From assembly GCA_905214245.1 (NCBI GenBank), contig CAJMLO010000005.1:1-35915 (forward strand): a stretch of DNA of 35,915 nt, written 5' to 3'. Below the pieces are notes generated by a model. It ran no database searches and was not told the origin of the DNA. It saw nothing but the letters and a program-made list of their open reading frames with translations. Source of the stretch: an uncultured bacterium (GTDB lineage Bacteria > Bacillota > Clostridia > TANB77 > CAG-508). How positions within the stretch are numbered: the stretch's first letter is position 1; each line of letters starts with the position of its first letter. A program made the position numbers and the translations under genes. Of the stretch, positions 17,351-25,392 are shown one piece after another.

Positions 17351-17367
17351 CAAAGAGAGGGACCGCG
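17351..17367 (+). promoter_or_regulatory. T-box-like core in the PAP2 leader (probable remnant)
   Basis: The leader contains AGAGAGGGACCGCG, matching 12 of 14 positions of the T-box core AGGGTGGNACCGCG. A GGAATA/TATTCC stem lies just upstream. There is no room for a full Stem I and no terminator hairpin follows, so it cannot be a complete T-box. So G/C-rich a match is unlikely by chance in this genome. Confidence 0.3.
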
Positions 17368-17406
17368 TTATGAGAAGGTGATAAAAGTATTTATAAGAGG
17401 TGTAGG

Positions 17407-18045
17407 ATGAAAGAAAATATAAAGGAATTTATAGAAAAAAATTTAAAATGGATTATATTATTTATTTGTTTAATAGGATTTTTAGCAATTGCTGAAGATG
17501 TATTTAATAAAGAAATAATGAACGGAGATATAATTGGATATAAGATGGTTTCAACATTTTTAATATCAGATTTTGCAACACCTATTGCAAAATTTATTAC
17601 TAATTTTGGAGGAGCAATATTTTTAATAGGATTAACTATTATACTATTTGTATGTATAAAAAATAAGAAAATTGGTGCATCGATTTTTTCAAATATAGTT
17701 ATTGTAACTATATTAAATCAACTATTAAAGGGAATACTGCAAAGACCACGACCAACAGAATTTAGAATAATTGAAGAAACTGGATATAGTTTTCCGTCTG
17801 GACATTCTATGGTTAGTCTGGCCTTTTATGGATATTTGATATATTTAATATATAAATTTGTAAAAAATAAATATATTAAATGGAGTTTGATTATACTACT
17901 TAGTGTATTAATATGTACTATTGGAGTAAGTAGAATTTATTTAGGAGTACATTATACAAGTGATGTACTTGGAGGATTTTTAATATCAATATCATATTTA
18001 GTGATTTACACAAGTGCAGTTAAGAAATTTATAGTTGAAAAATAA
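17407..18045 (+). CDS. PAP2-family membrane phosphatase
   Basis: Integral membrane lipid phosphatase of 212 residues with about six membrane segments. The three active-site motifs are present in order: KGILQRPRPTE (about 108-118), PSGHS (about 129-133) and SRIYLGVHYTSDVLGG (about 175-190). Typical substrates are undecaprenyl diphosphate, phosphatidylglycerol phosphate or phosphatidic acid. Which one applies cannot be read from the sequence. The mscL start follows 13 bases after the stop, so they probably share a transcript. Confidence 0.87.
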   Translation: MKENIKEFIEKNLKWIILFICLIGFLAIAEDVFNKEIMNGDIIGYKMVSTFLISDFATPIAKFITNFGGAIFLIGLTIILFVCIKNKKIGASIFSNIVIVTILNQLLKGILQRPRPTEFRIIEETGYSFPSGHSMVSLAFYGYLIYLIYKFVKNKYIKWSLIILLSVLICTIGVSRIYLGVHYTSDVLGGFLISISYLVIYTSAVKKFIVEK

Positions 18046-18058
18046 AATGGAGGAAAAA

Positions 18059-18508
18059 ATGAAAAAGAAAAATATAAGAAAAGATGAAATAATAAAAGAA
18101 GGAAGCAAAGTATTTGGAGAATTTAAGGATTTTATAGCTAGAGGAAATGTAATAGATTTGGCTGTTGGTGTTGTTATAGGTTCAGCATTTGGCAAAATTG
18201 TAACATCAATCGTAAATGATATTTTGATGCCGATAATTGGTATAATAATTGGTGGAATTGATTTTTCAGGATTAAGTTTAAAAATTGGAAGTGCAACAGT
18301 TAACTATGGAATGTTTATTCAAAATGTAATTGATTTTTTAATTGTTGCAATATGTATATTCTTCTTTATCAAAGTAATAGAGAGATTAACTAAAAAGAAA
18401 GAAGAAAAGGAAGAAAAAGTAGAAGAAGTAGAAGAAGTTAAAAAAGATGAACAAACTGTATTATTAGAAGAAATCAGAGATCTATTAAAAAATTTAGAAA
18501 AGAAATAA
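18059..18508 (+). CDS. mscL: Large-conductance mechanosensitive channel
   Basis: Pressure-release channel that opens under osmotic downshock. The 149-residue protein has an N-terminal amphipathic stretch, the first membrane helix with GNVIDLAVGVVIGSAFGKIV, a short outer loop, a second helix (QNVIDFLIVAICIFFFIKV) and a charged Lys/Glu-rich C-terminal helix bundle ending in LLEEIRDLLK. I chose the ATG at 18059 because TGGAGG (18048-18053) lies right before it; an upstream in-frame TTG at 18035 overlaps the PAP2 stop region. Confidence 0.94.
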   Translation: MKKKNIRKDEIIKEGSKVFGEFKDFIARGNVIDLAVGVVIGSAFGKIVTSIVNDILMPIIGIIIGGIDFSGLSLKIGSATVNYGMFIQNVIDFLIVAICIFFFIKVIERLTKKKEEKEEKVEEVEEVKKDEQTVLLEEIRDLLKNLEKK

Positions 18509-18563
18509 AAGTATTGACTTAAAAATATAATACAAAAATTAAAAACGAAGGGAAAGATGTGAA

Positions 18564-19448
18564 ATGGAAAAATCAAAAGTGTATTTTACTAAAGAAATCT
18601 CACCTGAAAGTGTAGTAAAAATGTATGAGATTCTTGGAGTAAAATTGCCTGGCAAAGTTGCTGTAAAACTTCATTCTGGTGAACAAGGAAATCAAAATTA
18701 CCTTAGACCAGAATTTGCAAAAGCTATAGTTGAAAAAGTAAATGGAATAGTTGTAGAATGTAATACTGCATATGGAGGTGCAAGAAATACAACAGAAAAA
18801 CATGAGAAATTGATGGAAGAACATGGTTGGACAAAGTATTTTGATGTAGATATAATGGATGCAGAAGGTGATGACTTAGAGCTTGATATTCCAAATGGAA
18901 AAGTAATTAAGAAAAATTATGTTGGAAAACATATTAAAAATTATGATTCTATGCTTGTTTTATCACATTTTAAAGGACATCCTATGGGCGGATATGGTGG
19001 AGCATTAAAACAACTTTCGATTGGCTGTGGTTCATCAGAAGGAAAATCTTGGATTCATTCTGCAGGAGTTACAAAAGATCAAAATAAGTTGTGGGATAAC
19101 TTACCAGAGCAAAACAAATTTTTAGAGGCAATGGCAGATGCTGCATCATCAGTTCATAATATGTTTAAAGATAAAATTGTATATATAAATGTTATGTGTA
19201 ATATGTCTGTTGATTGTGATTGCTGTGCAGTTGCGGAAGATCCATGTATGCAAGACGTAGGAATTCTTGCAAGTACTGATCCGATAGCCATAGACCAAGC
19301 TTGTATTGATATAGTATATAATTCTAAAGATCCAGGAAGAGACCATTTTGTTGCAAGAGTTGAAAGACAAAATGGAGTTCATACAATAGAAGCAGCAGAT
19401 GAACTTGGATTTGGAACAAGAGAATATGAATTAATAAATGTAGACTAG
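18564..19448 (+). CDS. DUF362 domain protein
   Basis: A 294-residue protein of the DUF362 family. Conserved blocks include VAVKLHSGEQGNQNYLRP, the middle LSHFKGHPMGGYGGALKQLSIG, and CDCC...DIGILASTDP-like sequence near the C-terminus (here CDCCAVAEDPCMQDVGIL). Unlike longer members it has no separate 4Fe-4S ferredoxin domain, although Cys residues cluster around 213-228. The biochemical role of the family is not settled. It ends in its own terminator and appears monocistronic. Confidence 0.82.
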   Translation: MEKSKVYFTKEISPESVVKMYEILGVKLPGKVAVKLHSGEQGNQNYLRPEFAKAIVEKVNGIVVECNTAYGGARNTTEKHEKLMEEHGWTKYFDVDIMDAEGDDLELDIPNGKVIKKNYVGKHIKNYDSMLVLSHFKGHPMGGYGGALKQLSIGCGSSEGKSWIHSAGVTKDQNKLWDNLPEQNKFLEAMADAASSVHNMFKDKIVYINVMCNMSVDCDCCAVAEDPCMQDVGILASTDPIAIDQACIDIVYNSKDPGRDHFVARVERQNGVHTIEAADELGFGTREYELINVD

Positions 19449-19455
19449 GAAAATT

Positions 19456-19492
19456 AAATGCGACTATATTGCAATATATGGTCGCATTTTAA
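19456..19492 (+). terminator. Terminator after the DUF362 gene
   Basis: AAATGCGAC pairs with GTCGCATTT, with an inner A/T stem TATATT/AATATA, followed by TTTT. Confidence 0.8.
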
Positions 19493-19543
19493 TTAAAAAT
19501 AATACGTGATTATAAAAATTTGACATTAGATAAAAATATAGTA

Positions 19544-19747
19544 CAAGGAGGAATTATTATAATAAAACAAACAGCAGGTAGAGATAATTTAGGAGAATTA
19601 GCTCCAAAATTCGCAGAGCTAAATGATGATGTATTATTTGGAGAGGTGTGGTCAAGAGAAGATGATTCAAAAGAAGAGCATGGTGGAGCGTTTGGACAGG
19701 GAGAGCCAAATGTGAATTTTGCACAATATTTTGTAGGAATAAAATAA
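19544..19747 (+). pseudogene. Remnant of a carboxymuconolactone decarboxylase/cupin gene
   Basis: The reading frame starts with KQTAGRDNLGELAPKFAELN and DDVLFGEVWSRED, the characteristic N-terminus of carboxymuconolactone decarboxylase proteins. It then jumps to a Gly-rich piece, AFGQGEPNVNFAQYFVG, that resembles the start of a cupin domain, and stops. The whole decarboxylase core seems deleted and the cupin is cut off. A good ribosome site (AAGGAGG, 19544-19550) remains, but where the start codon should be there is ATA-ATA (19559-19564), so the ATG is also lost. The remaining frame, about 62 codons, is unlikely to make a working enzyme. Confidence 0.6.
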
Positions 19748-19780
19748 ATAAGACTTTTAAACTTTCTAAAAAAATAAATA

Positions 19781-19807
19781 TTGACAATATATCAATATTT
19801 TGATAAT
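19781..19807 (+). promoter_or_regulatory. Promoter and operator of the toxin-antitoxin pair
   Basis: TTGACA (19781-19786) is followed by the inverted repeat TATCAA-TATT-TTGATA (19790-19805), which overlaps a GATAAT -10-like element (19802-19807). A palindrome inside the promoter fits the autorepression usual for such pairs. Confidence 0.5.
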
Positions 19808-19839
19808 ATATGTATATAATAATGATGGAGGTGTATGTT

Positions 19840-20094
19840 ATGCCAATTATTAGACCAAGTTCTGATTTAAGAAATAACTATAATGAAATTTCTACAATTT
19901 GTCATCAAACTAAAAGACCTGTATATATTACAAAAAATGGTGCTGGAGATTTAGCTGTAATGAGTATTGAATTGTATGAGCTTTTAACAGATAAACATAT
20001 ATTATATAAAGAATTAGAAAAAGGTATAAATTCTTTAGAAAAGGGTGAGAAAATTTCTGAAGAGGAATTATATGAAGAATTAGATAAAATATAG
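19840..20094 (+). CDS. Type II antitoxin, Phd/YefM or RelB-like
   Basis: An 84-residue protein with the N-terminal DNA-binding fold of Phd/YefM antitoxins: a PIIRPSSDLRNNYNEIS start, a KRPVYITKNGAGDLAVMSI core and an acidic C-terminal tail that would wrap the toxin. I chose the ATG at 19840 because GGAGG (19827-19831) is 8 bases upstream; earlier in-frame ATGs have no ribosome site. It is followed 15 bases later by a toxin gene. Confidence 0.85.
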   Translation: MPIIRPSSDLRNNYNEISTICHQTKRPVYITKNGAGDLAVMSIELYELLTDKHILYKELEKGINSLEKGEKISEEELYEELDKI

Positions 20095-20109
20095 AAAGAA
20101 GGTTTATTT

Positions 20110-20418
20110 GTGAAAAAATACAATATAGAATATTCATTAGATGCTAAACAAGATTTAATAGAAATAAAGCAATATATTAAATATAATTTGCAAGAACCAG
20201 AAATAGCACAAAAGCTTATTTTAAAAATTAGAAAAGAAATAAGTACATTAAAGAATAATCCAGAAATTTATACAATTATTGATGATGATATAATAAAAAA
20301 ATTAGAAATTAGAAAATTAATGATTGATAATTATATTGTATTTTATAGGATAAAAAATAATAACATACAAATTGTTAGAATTATGTATGGAAGAAGAAAT
20401 TGGATAAATTTATTATAA
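20110..20418 (+). CDS. Type II toxin, RelE/ParE superfamily
   Basis: A 102-residue protein with the ParE/RelE pattern: YSLDAKQDLIEIKQYI helix, EISTLKNNPEIY, a central KLEIRKLMIDNYIVFYRI strand pair and the closing VRIMYGRRNW. ParE-type members poison gyrase and RelE-type members cut mRNA; the helix-rich N-terminus and RKLMIDNYIVFYRI block are more like ParE/plasmid-stabilisation toxins. It starts with GTG after AGAAAGG. Both genes look intact, between two gene remnants. Confidence 0.85.
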   Translation: MKKYNIEYSLDAKQDLIEIKQYIKYNLQEPEIAQKLILKIRKEISTLKNNPEIYTIIDDDIIKKLEIRKLMIDNYIVFYRIKNNNIQIVRIMYGRRNWINLL

Positions 20419-20468
20419 TTTTTAATGACACTTTGTATAAAGAAATTAAAAGCAAATACTACATAATT

Positions 20469-20504
20469 AAAAGCAGGTAATTATTTGATAATTATCTGCT
20501 TTTA
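20469..20504 (+). terminator. Terminator after the toxin-antitoxin pair
   Basis: AAAAGCAGGTAATTAT pairs with ATAATTATCTGCTTTT (one G-T pair) around a 3-base loop; the T-run is part of the stem. Confidence 0.7.
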
Positions 20505-20545
20505 TGATATAAAATAATAAGTTTTTGTTATGAATGGAGGATATT

Positions 20546-20698
20546 ATGACAGAAAAGGAAAAAATGCTTACAGGAGAACTATATGACGCAAATTATGATA
20601 AAGAATTGATAAATGATAGATATAAAGTTAAAGATATTTGCTGTGAATATAATAATTTAAAGCCATCAGACTTTGAAGGAAAAGAAAAAATAAAATAA
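20546..20698 (+). pseudogene. Truncated sugar O-acetyltransferase (Maa/LacA N-terminus)
   Basis: A 50-codon reading frame encodes TEKEKMLTGELYDANYDKEL and continues to CCEYNNLKPSD, the N-terminal substrate-binding helices of maltose/galactoside acetyltransferases. Intact members are about 185-200 residues and continue into a left-handed beta helix, which is absent here. TGGAGG precedes the ATG. It is most likely a 3'-deleted remnant, though a short peptide could still be made. Confidence 0.65.
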
Positions 20699-20801
20699 AT
20701 ATATTGGACATGTGCAATTCTTTTTTGGACTAGAGGGTCAGCTTTATACAATTATATAATTTTTATGATACAATATACAAAAAATATACAAGGAGTTAAT
20801 C

Positions 20802-21809
20802 ATGGAAAAGAAAAATAAAAGAACAAGTATTATAAAAAAGATATTCATTGCAATAGTAATGCTGGCTATAATTATCGTATTAGCAACTATAGGAATAGGC
20901 AACTATTTTGTCAATTATGCGATATTAAGGACAGGAAGTGGTGGAGATAGAGAAGTAAAAAATACAGAAGCAATAGAAGCTGCTAGTATTGATAATGAAA
21001 CAGCAAAAATTATAGAAGAAAACAGAAAAGAAGAAAATCAACTTGCCAGTCAATGGACAAGCACAATAAAAAATGAAAAGGTTGAAGTTACTGCAAAAGA
21101 TGGAATTGTTTTAAAAGGAACAGAGTATATAAAAGATGAACAAATTAATAACTGGGTAATTGTCTTACATGGCTATCGTTCAAATCCAGAGTCAGTAATT
21201 TCAGTAGGAAGACACTTTTCAGAAAAAGGATACAATGTATTAATTCCATATATGAGAGCGACTGGGGAAAGTGAAGGCGAATATATAGGGATGGGATGGT
21301 TAGATAAAGATGACTTAAAATGTTGGATAGATTTAATAATAAAGCAAAATAATAATGCTAACATTGTATTACATGGTTTTTCAATGGGTGCTGCAACAGT
21401 ATTGATGGCATCAGGAGATGAACTCCCAAACAATGTTAAAGCAATAATAGAAGATAGTGGATATACATCAGTATGGGATATATTTGCATCAGAGGCTAAG
21501 GCTAGATTTAACTTACCGGCTTTTCCAGTATTGAATATGTTTGAAGTTGTTGCAAATTATAGAGCAAAATATGATATTAAAGAAGCATCTGCATTAGAGC
21601 AAGTGAAAAAGGCAACGACTCCAATATTATTTATTCATGGAGATAGTGATGATTTTGTTCCTAAATACATGTGTGAACAATTATATGAAGTTGCTAATTG
21701 TAAGAAAAATAAACTTATAATACATGGTGCTGGACATACTGAATCAAGATATAAAGAACCAGATACATATTATAAAAATATATTTGAATTTTTAGATGAT
21801 ATAATATAA
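20802..21809 (+). CDS. Membrane-anchored alpha/beta hydrolase
   Basis: A 335-residue serine hydrolase of unknown substrate. A single N-terminal hydrophobic segment (about 12-35) suggests it is anchored with the catalytic domain outside the cell. The nucleophile elbow is HGFSMGA (Ser near 193), the acid is in HGDSDDFVP (about 279-287) and the His is in GAGHTES (about 308-314). VLHGYRSNPESV forms the oxyanion region. Such proteins (YqkD-like and related peptidase-like hydrolases) are common in clostridia. An AAGGAG site precedes the ATG. It is separate from the copper genes downstream. Confidence 0.82.
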   Translation: MEKKNKRTSIIKKIFIAIVMLAIIIVLATIGIGNYFVNYAILRTGSGGDREVKNTEAIEAASIDNETAKIIEENRKEENQLASQWTSTIKNEKVEVTAKDGIVLKGTEYIKDEQINNWVIVLHGYRSNPESVISVGRHFSEKGYNVLIPYMRATGESEGEYIGMGWLDKDDLKCWIDLIIKQNNNANIVLHGFSMGAATVLMASGDELPNNVKAIIEDSGYTSVWDIFASEAKARFNLPAFPVLNMFEVVANYRAKYDIKEASALEQVKKATTPILFIHGDSDDFVPKYMCEQLYEVANCKKNKLIIHGAGHTESRYKEPDTYYKNIFEFLDDII

Positions 21810-21893
21810 AAGATAAATCAAATAAAAGTAATACTATTTTTTATACTTTTGAAAACTGCTATATTTAGGCAAAAAAATGACTATACCACTCTA

Positions 21894-21923
21894 TTTACAA
21901 AATACCCGTTAGGGGTATATAAT
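21894..21923 (+). promoter_or_regulatory. Copper-responsive promoter with CsoR-like operator
   Basis: TTTACA (21894-21899) and TATAAT (21918-21923) are 18 bases apart. Between them lies ATACCCGTTAGGGGTAT (21902-21918), arms ATACCC and GGGTAT, which fits the known CsoR operator type. CsoR would block transcription until Cu(I) binds it. No csoR gene is in this window. Confidence 0.8.
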
Positions 21924-21945
21924 AATGCTCGGAGGTGGATAATAA

Positions 21946-22158
21946 ATGAAAGAATTAAGAATTAAAATTAATGGAATGGTTTGCGGAGGATGTGAAAATA
22001 GAGTTAAAACAGCTCTATCAGAGATTAATGGTATAGAAAGTGTAGATGCAGATCATAATACTGGAATGGTAACAGTAAAATCAGAAAATGATTTGGATGT
22101 TGCTCAAATCAAAGAAAGAATTACAGATCTTGGATTTGAAATTATAGAGGAACAATAA
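21946..22158 (+). CDS. copZ: Copper chaperone
   Basis: A 70-residue heavy-metal-associated domain. The Cu(I)-binding motif is GMVCGGC with Cys13 and Cys16. It should bind cytosolic Cu(I) and hand it to CopA. GGAGGTG precedes the ATG. It is the first gene after the CsoR-like operator and lies one base away from copA. Confidence 0.93.
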   Translation: MKELRIKINGMVCGGCENRVKTALSEINGIESVDADHNTGMVTVKSENDLDVAQIKERITDLGFEIIEEQ

Positions 22159-22159
22159 T

Positions 22160-24364
22160 ATGAAAAGTATAATACTTGCGATTGATGGAATGACTTGTAG
22201 TGCTTGCTCAAATGGATTAGAAAAATATTTGAATAAACAAAATGGAATTTATGAAGCAAGTGTAAATCTTGTGATGGCAAATGCTACAATAACATATGAT
22301 GAACAAATTTTAAATCAAGAAAAAATAGAAAAATATATAAAACAAGCAGGTTTTAAAAGTTTAGGAATTTTTAAAGAGTTCAATATAGAAAAGAATAATA
22401 AAAAAGAAAAAATACAATTTATTATTTTTACAATTTTAGCAATAGTTACTATGTATATATCTATGGGGCACATGATTGGATTGCCAACTTTAAGCTTTTT
22501 AAGTGCAGAACATAACCCTATAAATTATGCTACTTGTTTATTGATTTTGACAATAGCATTCTTTGGATATGGATATGATATTTTAAAAAATGGTTATAAA
22601 AACTTAATTCATAAAATACCAAATATGGATACACTTGTTACAATTGGAGTTGCAAGTAGTTTTGTTTATAGCTTATATAGCATGTATATGATTATAAAAG
22701 GACATATGCATTATACAATGAATTTATATTTTGAGTCAGCAGCAATAGTTATTTATTTTGTTAAACTTGGAAGATATATTGATGGAATAAGCAAAGATAA
22801 AACAAAAGATGCAATAAAAAAATTGGTTGAAATTACTCCCAATAAAGCAATTATCGAAGTAGATGGAATTCAAAAAGAAGTAACTCTTGACGAAATAAAA
22901 AAAGGTGATATTGTAATTTCAAAGGCAGGAGACAAAATTGCAGTAGACGGAGAAATTATAGAAGGAAGCACTCATTTGGACGAATCATTTATTACAGGAG
23001 AAAGTAAACCAGTAAGCAAAAATGTTGGAGATAAAGTAATAGCGGGAAGTTTGAATTATGATGGCTTTATAAAATATAAGGCTGAAAAAATTGGAAAAGA
23101 ATCGACGGTATCAGAAATAGTAAAATTAGTTGTAGAAGCAAGTAACACAAAGGCTCCTATAGCAAAAATTGCTGATAAAATTTCAGGATATTTTGTTCCA
23201 GTAGTTATTATAATAGCAATAATTAGTTTTGTAATGTATTTGATTTTAGGGTATGATTTTGCAACAGCATTAAGCACATTTGTTACGGTATTAGTAGTTG
23301 CTTGTCCTTGCAGTTTAGGCCTTGCAACACCACTTGCGATAGTTATAAGCGAAGGGGTATGTGCAAGTAATGGAATACTTGTAAAAAAGAGTGAAATATT
23401 AGAAAATGCTTCAAAAATTAATACTGTAGTATTTGATAAAACAGGAACATTAACTTATGGAAAATTAAGAATTTCACAAATATATAATTATAGTAAATTG
23501 TCAGAAAAAGAACTAATGGGACTTGCTGGAAGTATTGAAGAAAAATCTACTCACCCAATAGGAAAAGCCTTTGTAGAATATATGCAGGAAAATAAAATTT
23601 TGAAATCAGAAGTAAAAAATATTAAAAATATTGCAGGATATGGATTAATTGGAGAAGTTGATAATAAAAAGATAATATTAGGAAATAGAAAAATAATAGA
23701 AAAATTTGCTATTGAAAATAATCATTTGGAAGACGAAAAAATATTAGCACTTAACGGAAATAGCATTGTTTATATTGCAAATGAAAATGAAATTTTAGCA
23801 TTGATAGGAGTAAATGATATTGTAAGAAAAAATGCAAAAGATGTTATAAGCAAGCTAGAAAAGCATAATATTAAAACTATTATGCTAACAGGGGACAACA
23901 AAGAAACGGCAGAGAAGATAGGCAAAGAACTTGGAATAACTAAAGTTATTTCAAATGTTTTACCATCTCAAAAATCAGAAACAATAAATAAACTAAAAGA
24001 AGATAGAAATAGAGTTATGATGTGTGGGGATGGAATAAATGACAGTCCAGCACTAGCCAATGCAGATATTGGTGTAAGTGTAAAAAGTGGAACTGATATT
24101 GCTATGGATTCAAGTGATGTTATTTTAACTAAAAATGACTTAGATTCAATACTAAAATTGATTAAGATTAGTGAAAGAACAATTAAAAACATAAAACAGA
24201 ATCTATTCTGGGCATTTTTCTACAATTGTTTGATGATACCTGTTGCGATAGGATTATTAAAACCTTTTGGAATTTCAATAAATCCAATGATTGCAAGCCT
24301 AGCAATGGTATTTAGTAGTTTTACGGTTATCTTAAATGCTTTAAGATTGAGAAAGAATAAATAA
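22160..24364 (+). CDS. copA: Copper-exporting P1B-type ATPase
   Basis: Pumps Cu(I) out of the cell using ATP. The 734 residues contain one N-terminal metal-binding domain (GMTCSAC, Cys13 and Cys16), eight predicted membrane segments, the actuator motif TGES, the transport-site CPC (about 381-383), the phosphorylation site DKTGT (about 425-429), the P1B-specific His-Pro (STHPIG) and the hinge GDGIND (about 623-628). The CPC plus CopZ and CsoR-like site point to copper, not zinc or cadmium. The copZ stop is one base upstream, so translation is probably coupled. Confidence 0.95.
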   Translation: MKSIILAIDGMTCSACSNGLEKYLNKQNGIYEASVNLVMANATITYDEQILNQEKIEKYIKQAGFKSLGIFKEFNIEKNNKKEKIQFIIFTILAIVTMYISMGHMIGLPTLSFLSAEHNPINYATCLLILTIAFFGYGYDILKNGYKNLIHKIPNMDTLVTIGVASSFVYSLYSMYMIIKGHMHYTMNLYFESAAIVIYFVKLGRYIDGISKDKTKDAIKKLVEITPNKAIIEVDGIQKEVTLDEIKKGDIVISKAGDKIAVDGEIIEGSTHLDESFITGESKPVSKNVGDKVIAGSLNYDGFIKYKAEKIGKESTVSEIVKLVVEASNTKAPIAKIADKISGYFVPVVIIIAIISFVMYLILGYDFATALSTFVTVLVVACPCSLGLATPLAIVISEGVCASNGILVKKSEILENASKINTVVFDKTGTLTYGKLRISQIYNYSKLSEKELMGLAGSIEEKSTHPIGKAFVEYMQENKILKSEVKNIKNIAGYGLIGEVDNKKIILGNRKIIEKFAIENNHLEDEKILALNGNSIVYIANENEILALIGVNDIVRKNAKDVISKLEKHNIKTIMLTGDNKETAEKIGKELGITKVISNVLPSQKSETINKLKEDRNRVMMCGDGINDSPALANADIGVSVKSGTDIAMDSSDVILTKNDLDSILKLIKISERTIKNIKQNLFWAFFYNCLMIPVAIGLLKPFGISINPMIASLAMVFSSFTVILNALRLRKNK

Positions 24365-24387
24365 TAAAATAACCAGTTTTATTAAGG

Positions 24388-24422
24388 GGAAGTTAAAATT
24401 AATTTTTTAACTTCCTATTTTA
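24388..24422 (+). terminator. Terminator of the copZ-copA operon
   Basis: GGAAGTTAAAA (24388-24398) pairs with TTTTAACTTCC (24405-24415), followed by TATTTT. Confidence 0.82.
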
Positions 24423-24540
24423 ACATATAAAGATGCATTTTATAGCATTAAATAAAAATATTTCCTAAAAGGGGTACACAAAATATAAAAAATATGTTAC
24501 AATTTAAAATGATTTTTAAGAAAAGAAGGAGGAATTGCCC

Positions 24541-25266
24541 ATGTCAGGACATAGCAAATGGCACAACATTCAAGCCAAAAAAGGTAAAGCAGATGCTGCT
24601 CGTGGAAAAATATTTACAAAATTAGGAAGAGAATTATTAATCGCAGTTAAAGCAGGTGGACCTGATCCGGCTGGTAATTCTAAATTAAAAGATGTTATTG
24701 CAAAATGTAAAGCAGCAAATATGCCTAATGATACAATTAATAATGCTATAAAGAAAGCTGCAGGATCAGGAAACAATGAAAATTATGAAGAAATTACATA
24801 TGAAGGATATGGAACAAACGGTGTTGCAGTTATAGTAGAAGCAAGTACAGATAATAAAAATAGAACTGCAGCAGATGTAAGACATGCATTTGATAGAGCT
24901 GGTGGAAACTTAGGAACAAGCGGATGTGTTTCATATTTATTTAATAAAAAAGGTGTTATTGTTATAGATAGAACAACAACAGACATGTCAGAAGATGATA
25001 TGATGATGCTTGCACTAGATAACGGAGCAGAAGATTTTTCTGCAACTGATGAGTGCTTTGAAATAACAACTACTCCAGACGATTTTGGAGCTGTTCGTGA
25101 AGCTTTAGAATCACAAGGTCTTGAATTCTTAGAGGCTGAAATTCAAATGGTTCCAACAACATATATTTCTTTAAGTGAGAAAGATGCAGAAAAAATGCAA
25201 CGTTTAATTGATAATCTTGAAGATTTAGATGATGTTATGAATGTTTACCACAACTGGGAAGAATAA
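24541..25266 (+). CDS. yebC: YebC/PmpR family protein
   Basis: Widespread 242-residue protein. It begins with the diagnostic SGHSKWHNIQAKKGKADAAR and has EITYEGYGTNGVAVIVEAST in the middle. Family members have been described as transcription regulators and, more recently, as ribosome-associated factors relieving stalling at proline runs. The ATG at 24541 follows AAGGAGG (24526-24532) by 8 bases; an in-frame TTG at 24535 is too close. Codon use is more conservative than in its neighbours, as expected for a well-expressed gene. Confidence 0.94.
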   Translation: MSGHSKWHNIQAKKGKADAARGKIFTKLGRELLIAVKAGGPDPAGNSKLKDVIAKCKAANMPNDTINNAIKKAAGSGNNENYEEITYEGYGTNGVAVIVEASTDNKNRTAADVRHAFDRAGGNLGTSGCVSYLFNKKGVIVIDRTTTDMSEDDMMMLALDNGAEDFSATDECFEITTTPDDFGAVREALESQGLEFLEAEIQMVPTTYISLSEKDAEKMQRLIDNLEDLDDVMNVYHNWEE

Positions 25267-25326
25267 AAGCTTGAGAGCATAGATTATAGTAAATGAGAAA
25301 TTTTATATAAAAAAGTTCTAAAATAT

Positions 25327-25369
25327 AAAGGTAGAGCATATATATTAATATATATGTTCTATCTTTTTT
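25327..25369 (+). terminator. Terminator-like hairpin between yebC and spoIIIAA
   Basis: AAAGGTAGAGCATATATAT pairs with ATATATATGTTCTATCTTT (two G-T pairs), followed by TTTT. It ends only 24 bases before the spoIIIAA start, leaving no space for a separate promoter downstream of it. Any sporulation promoter must overlap it or lie upstream. Confidence 0.7.
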
Positions 25370-25392
25370 CTTGTTTTTAAGGAGAATGATTT

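Noticed and set aside
17286..17406. A complete T-box riboswitch before the PAP2 gene
   Set aside because: Only the core motif is present; there is no space for Stem I and no terminator hairpin.
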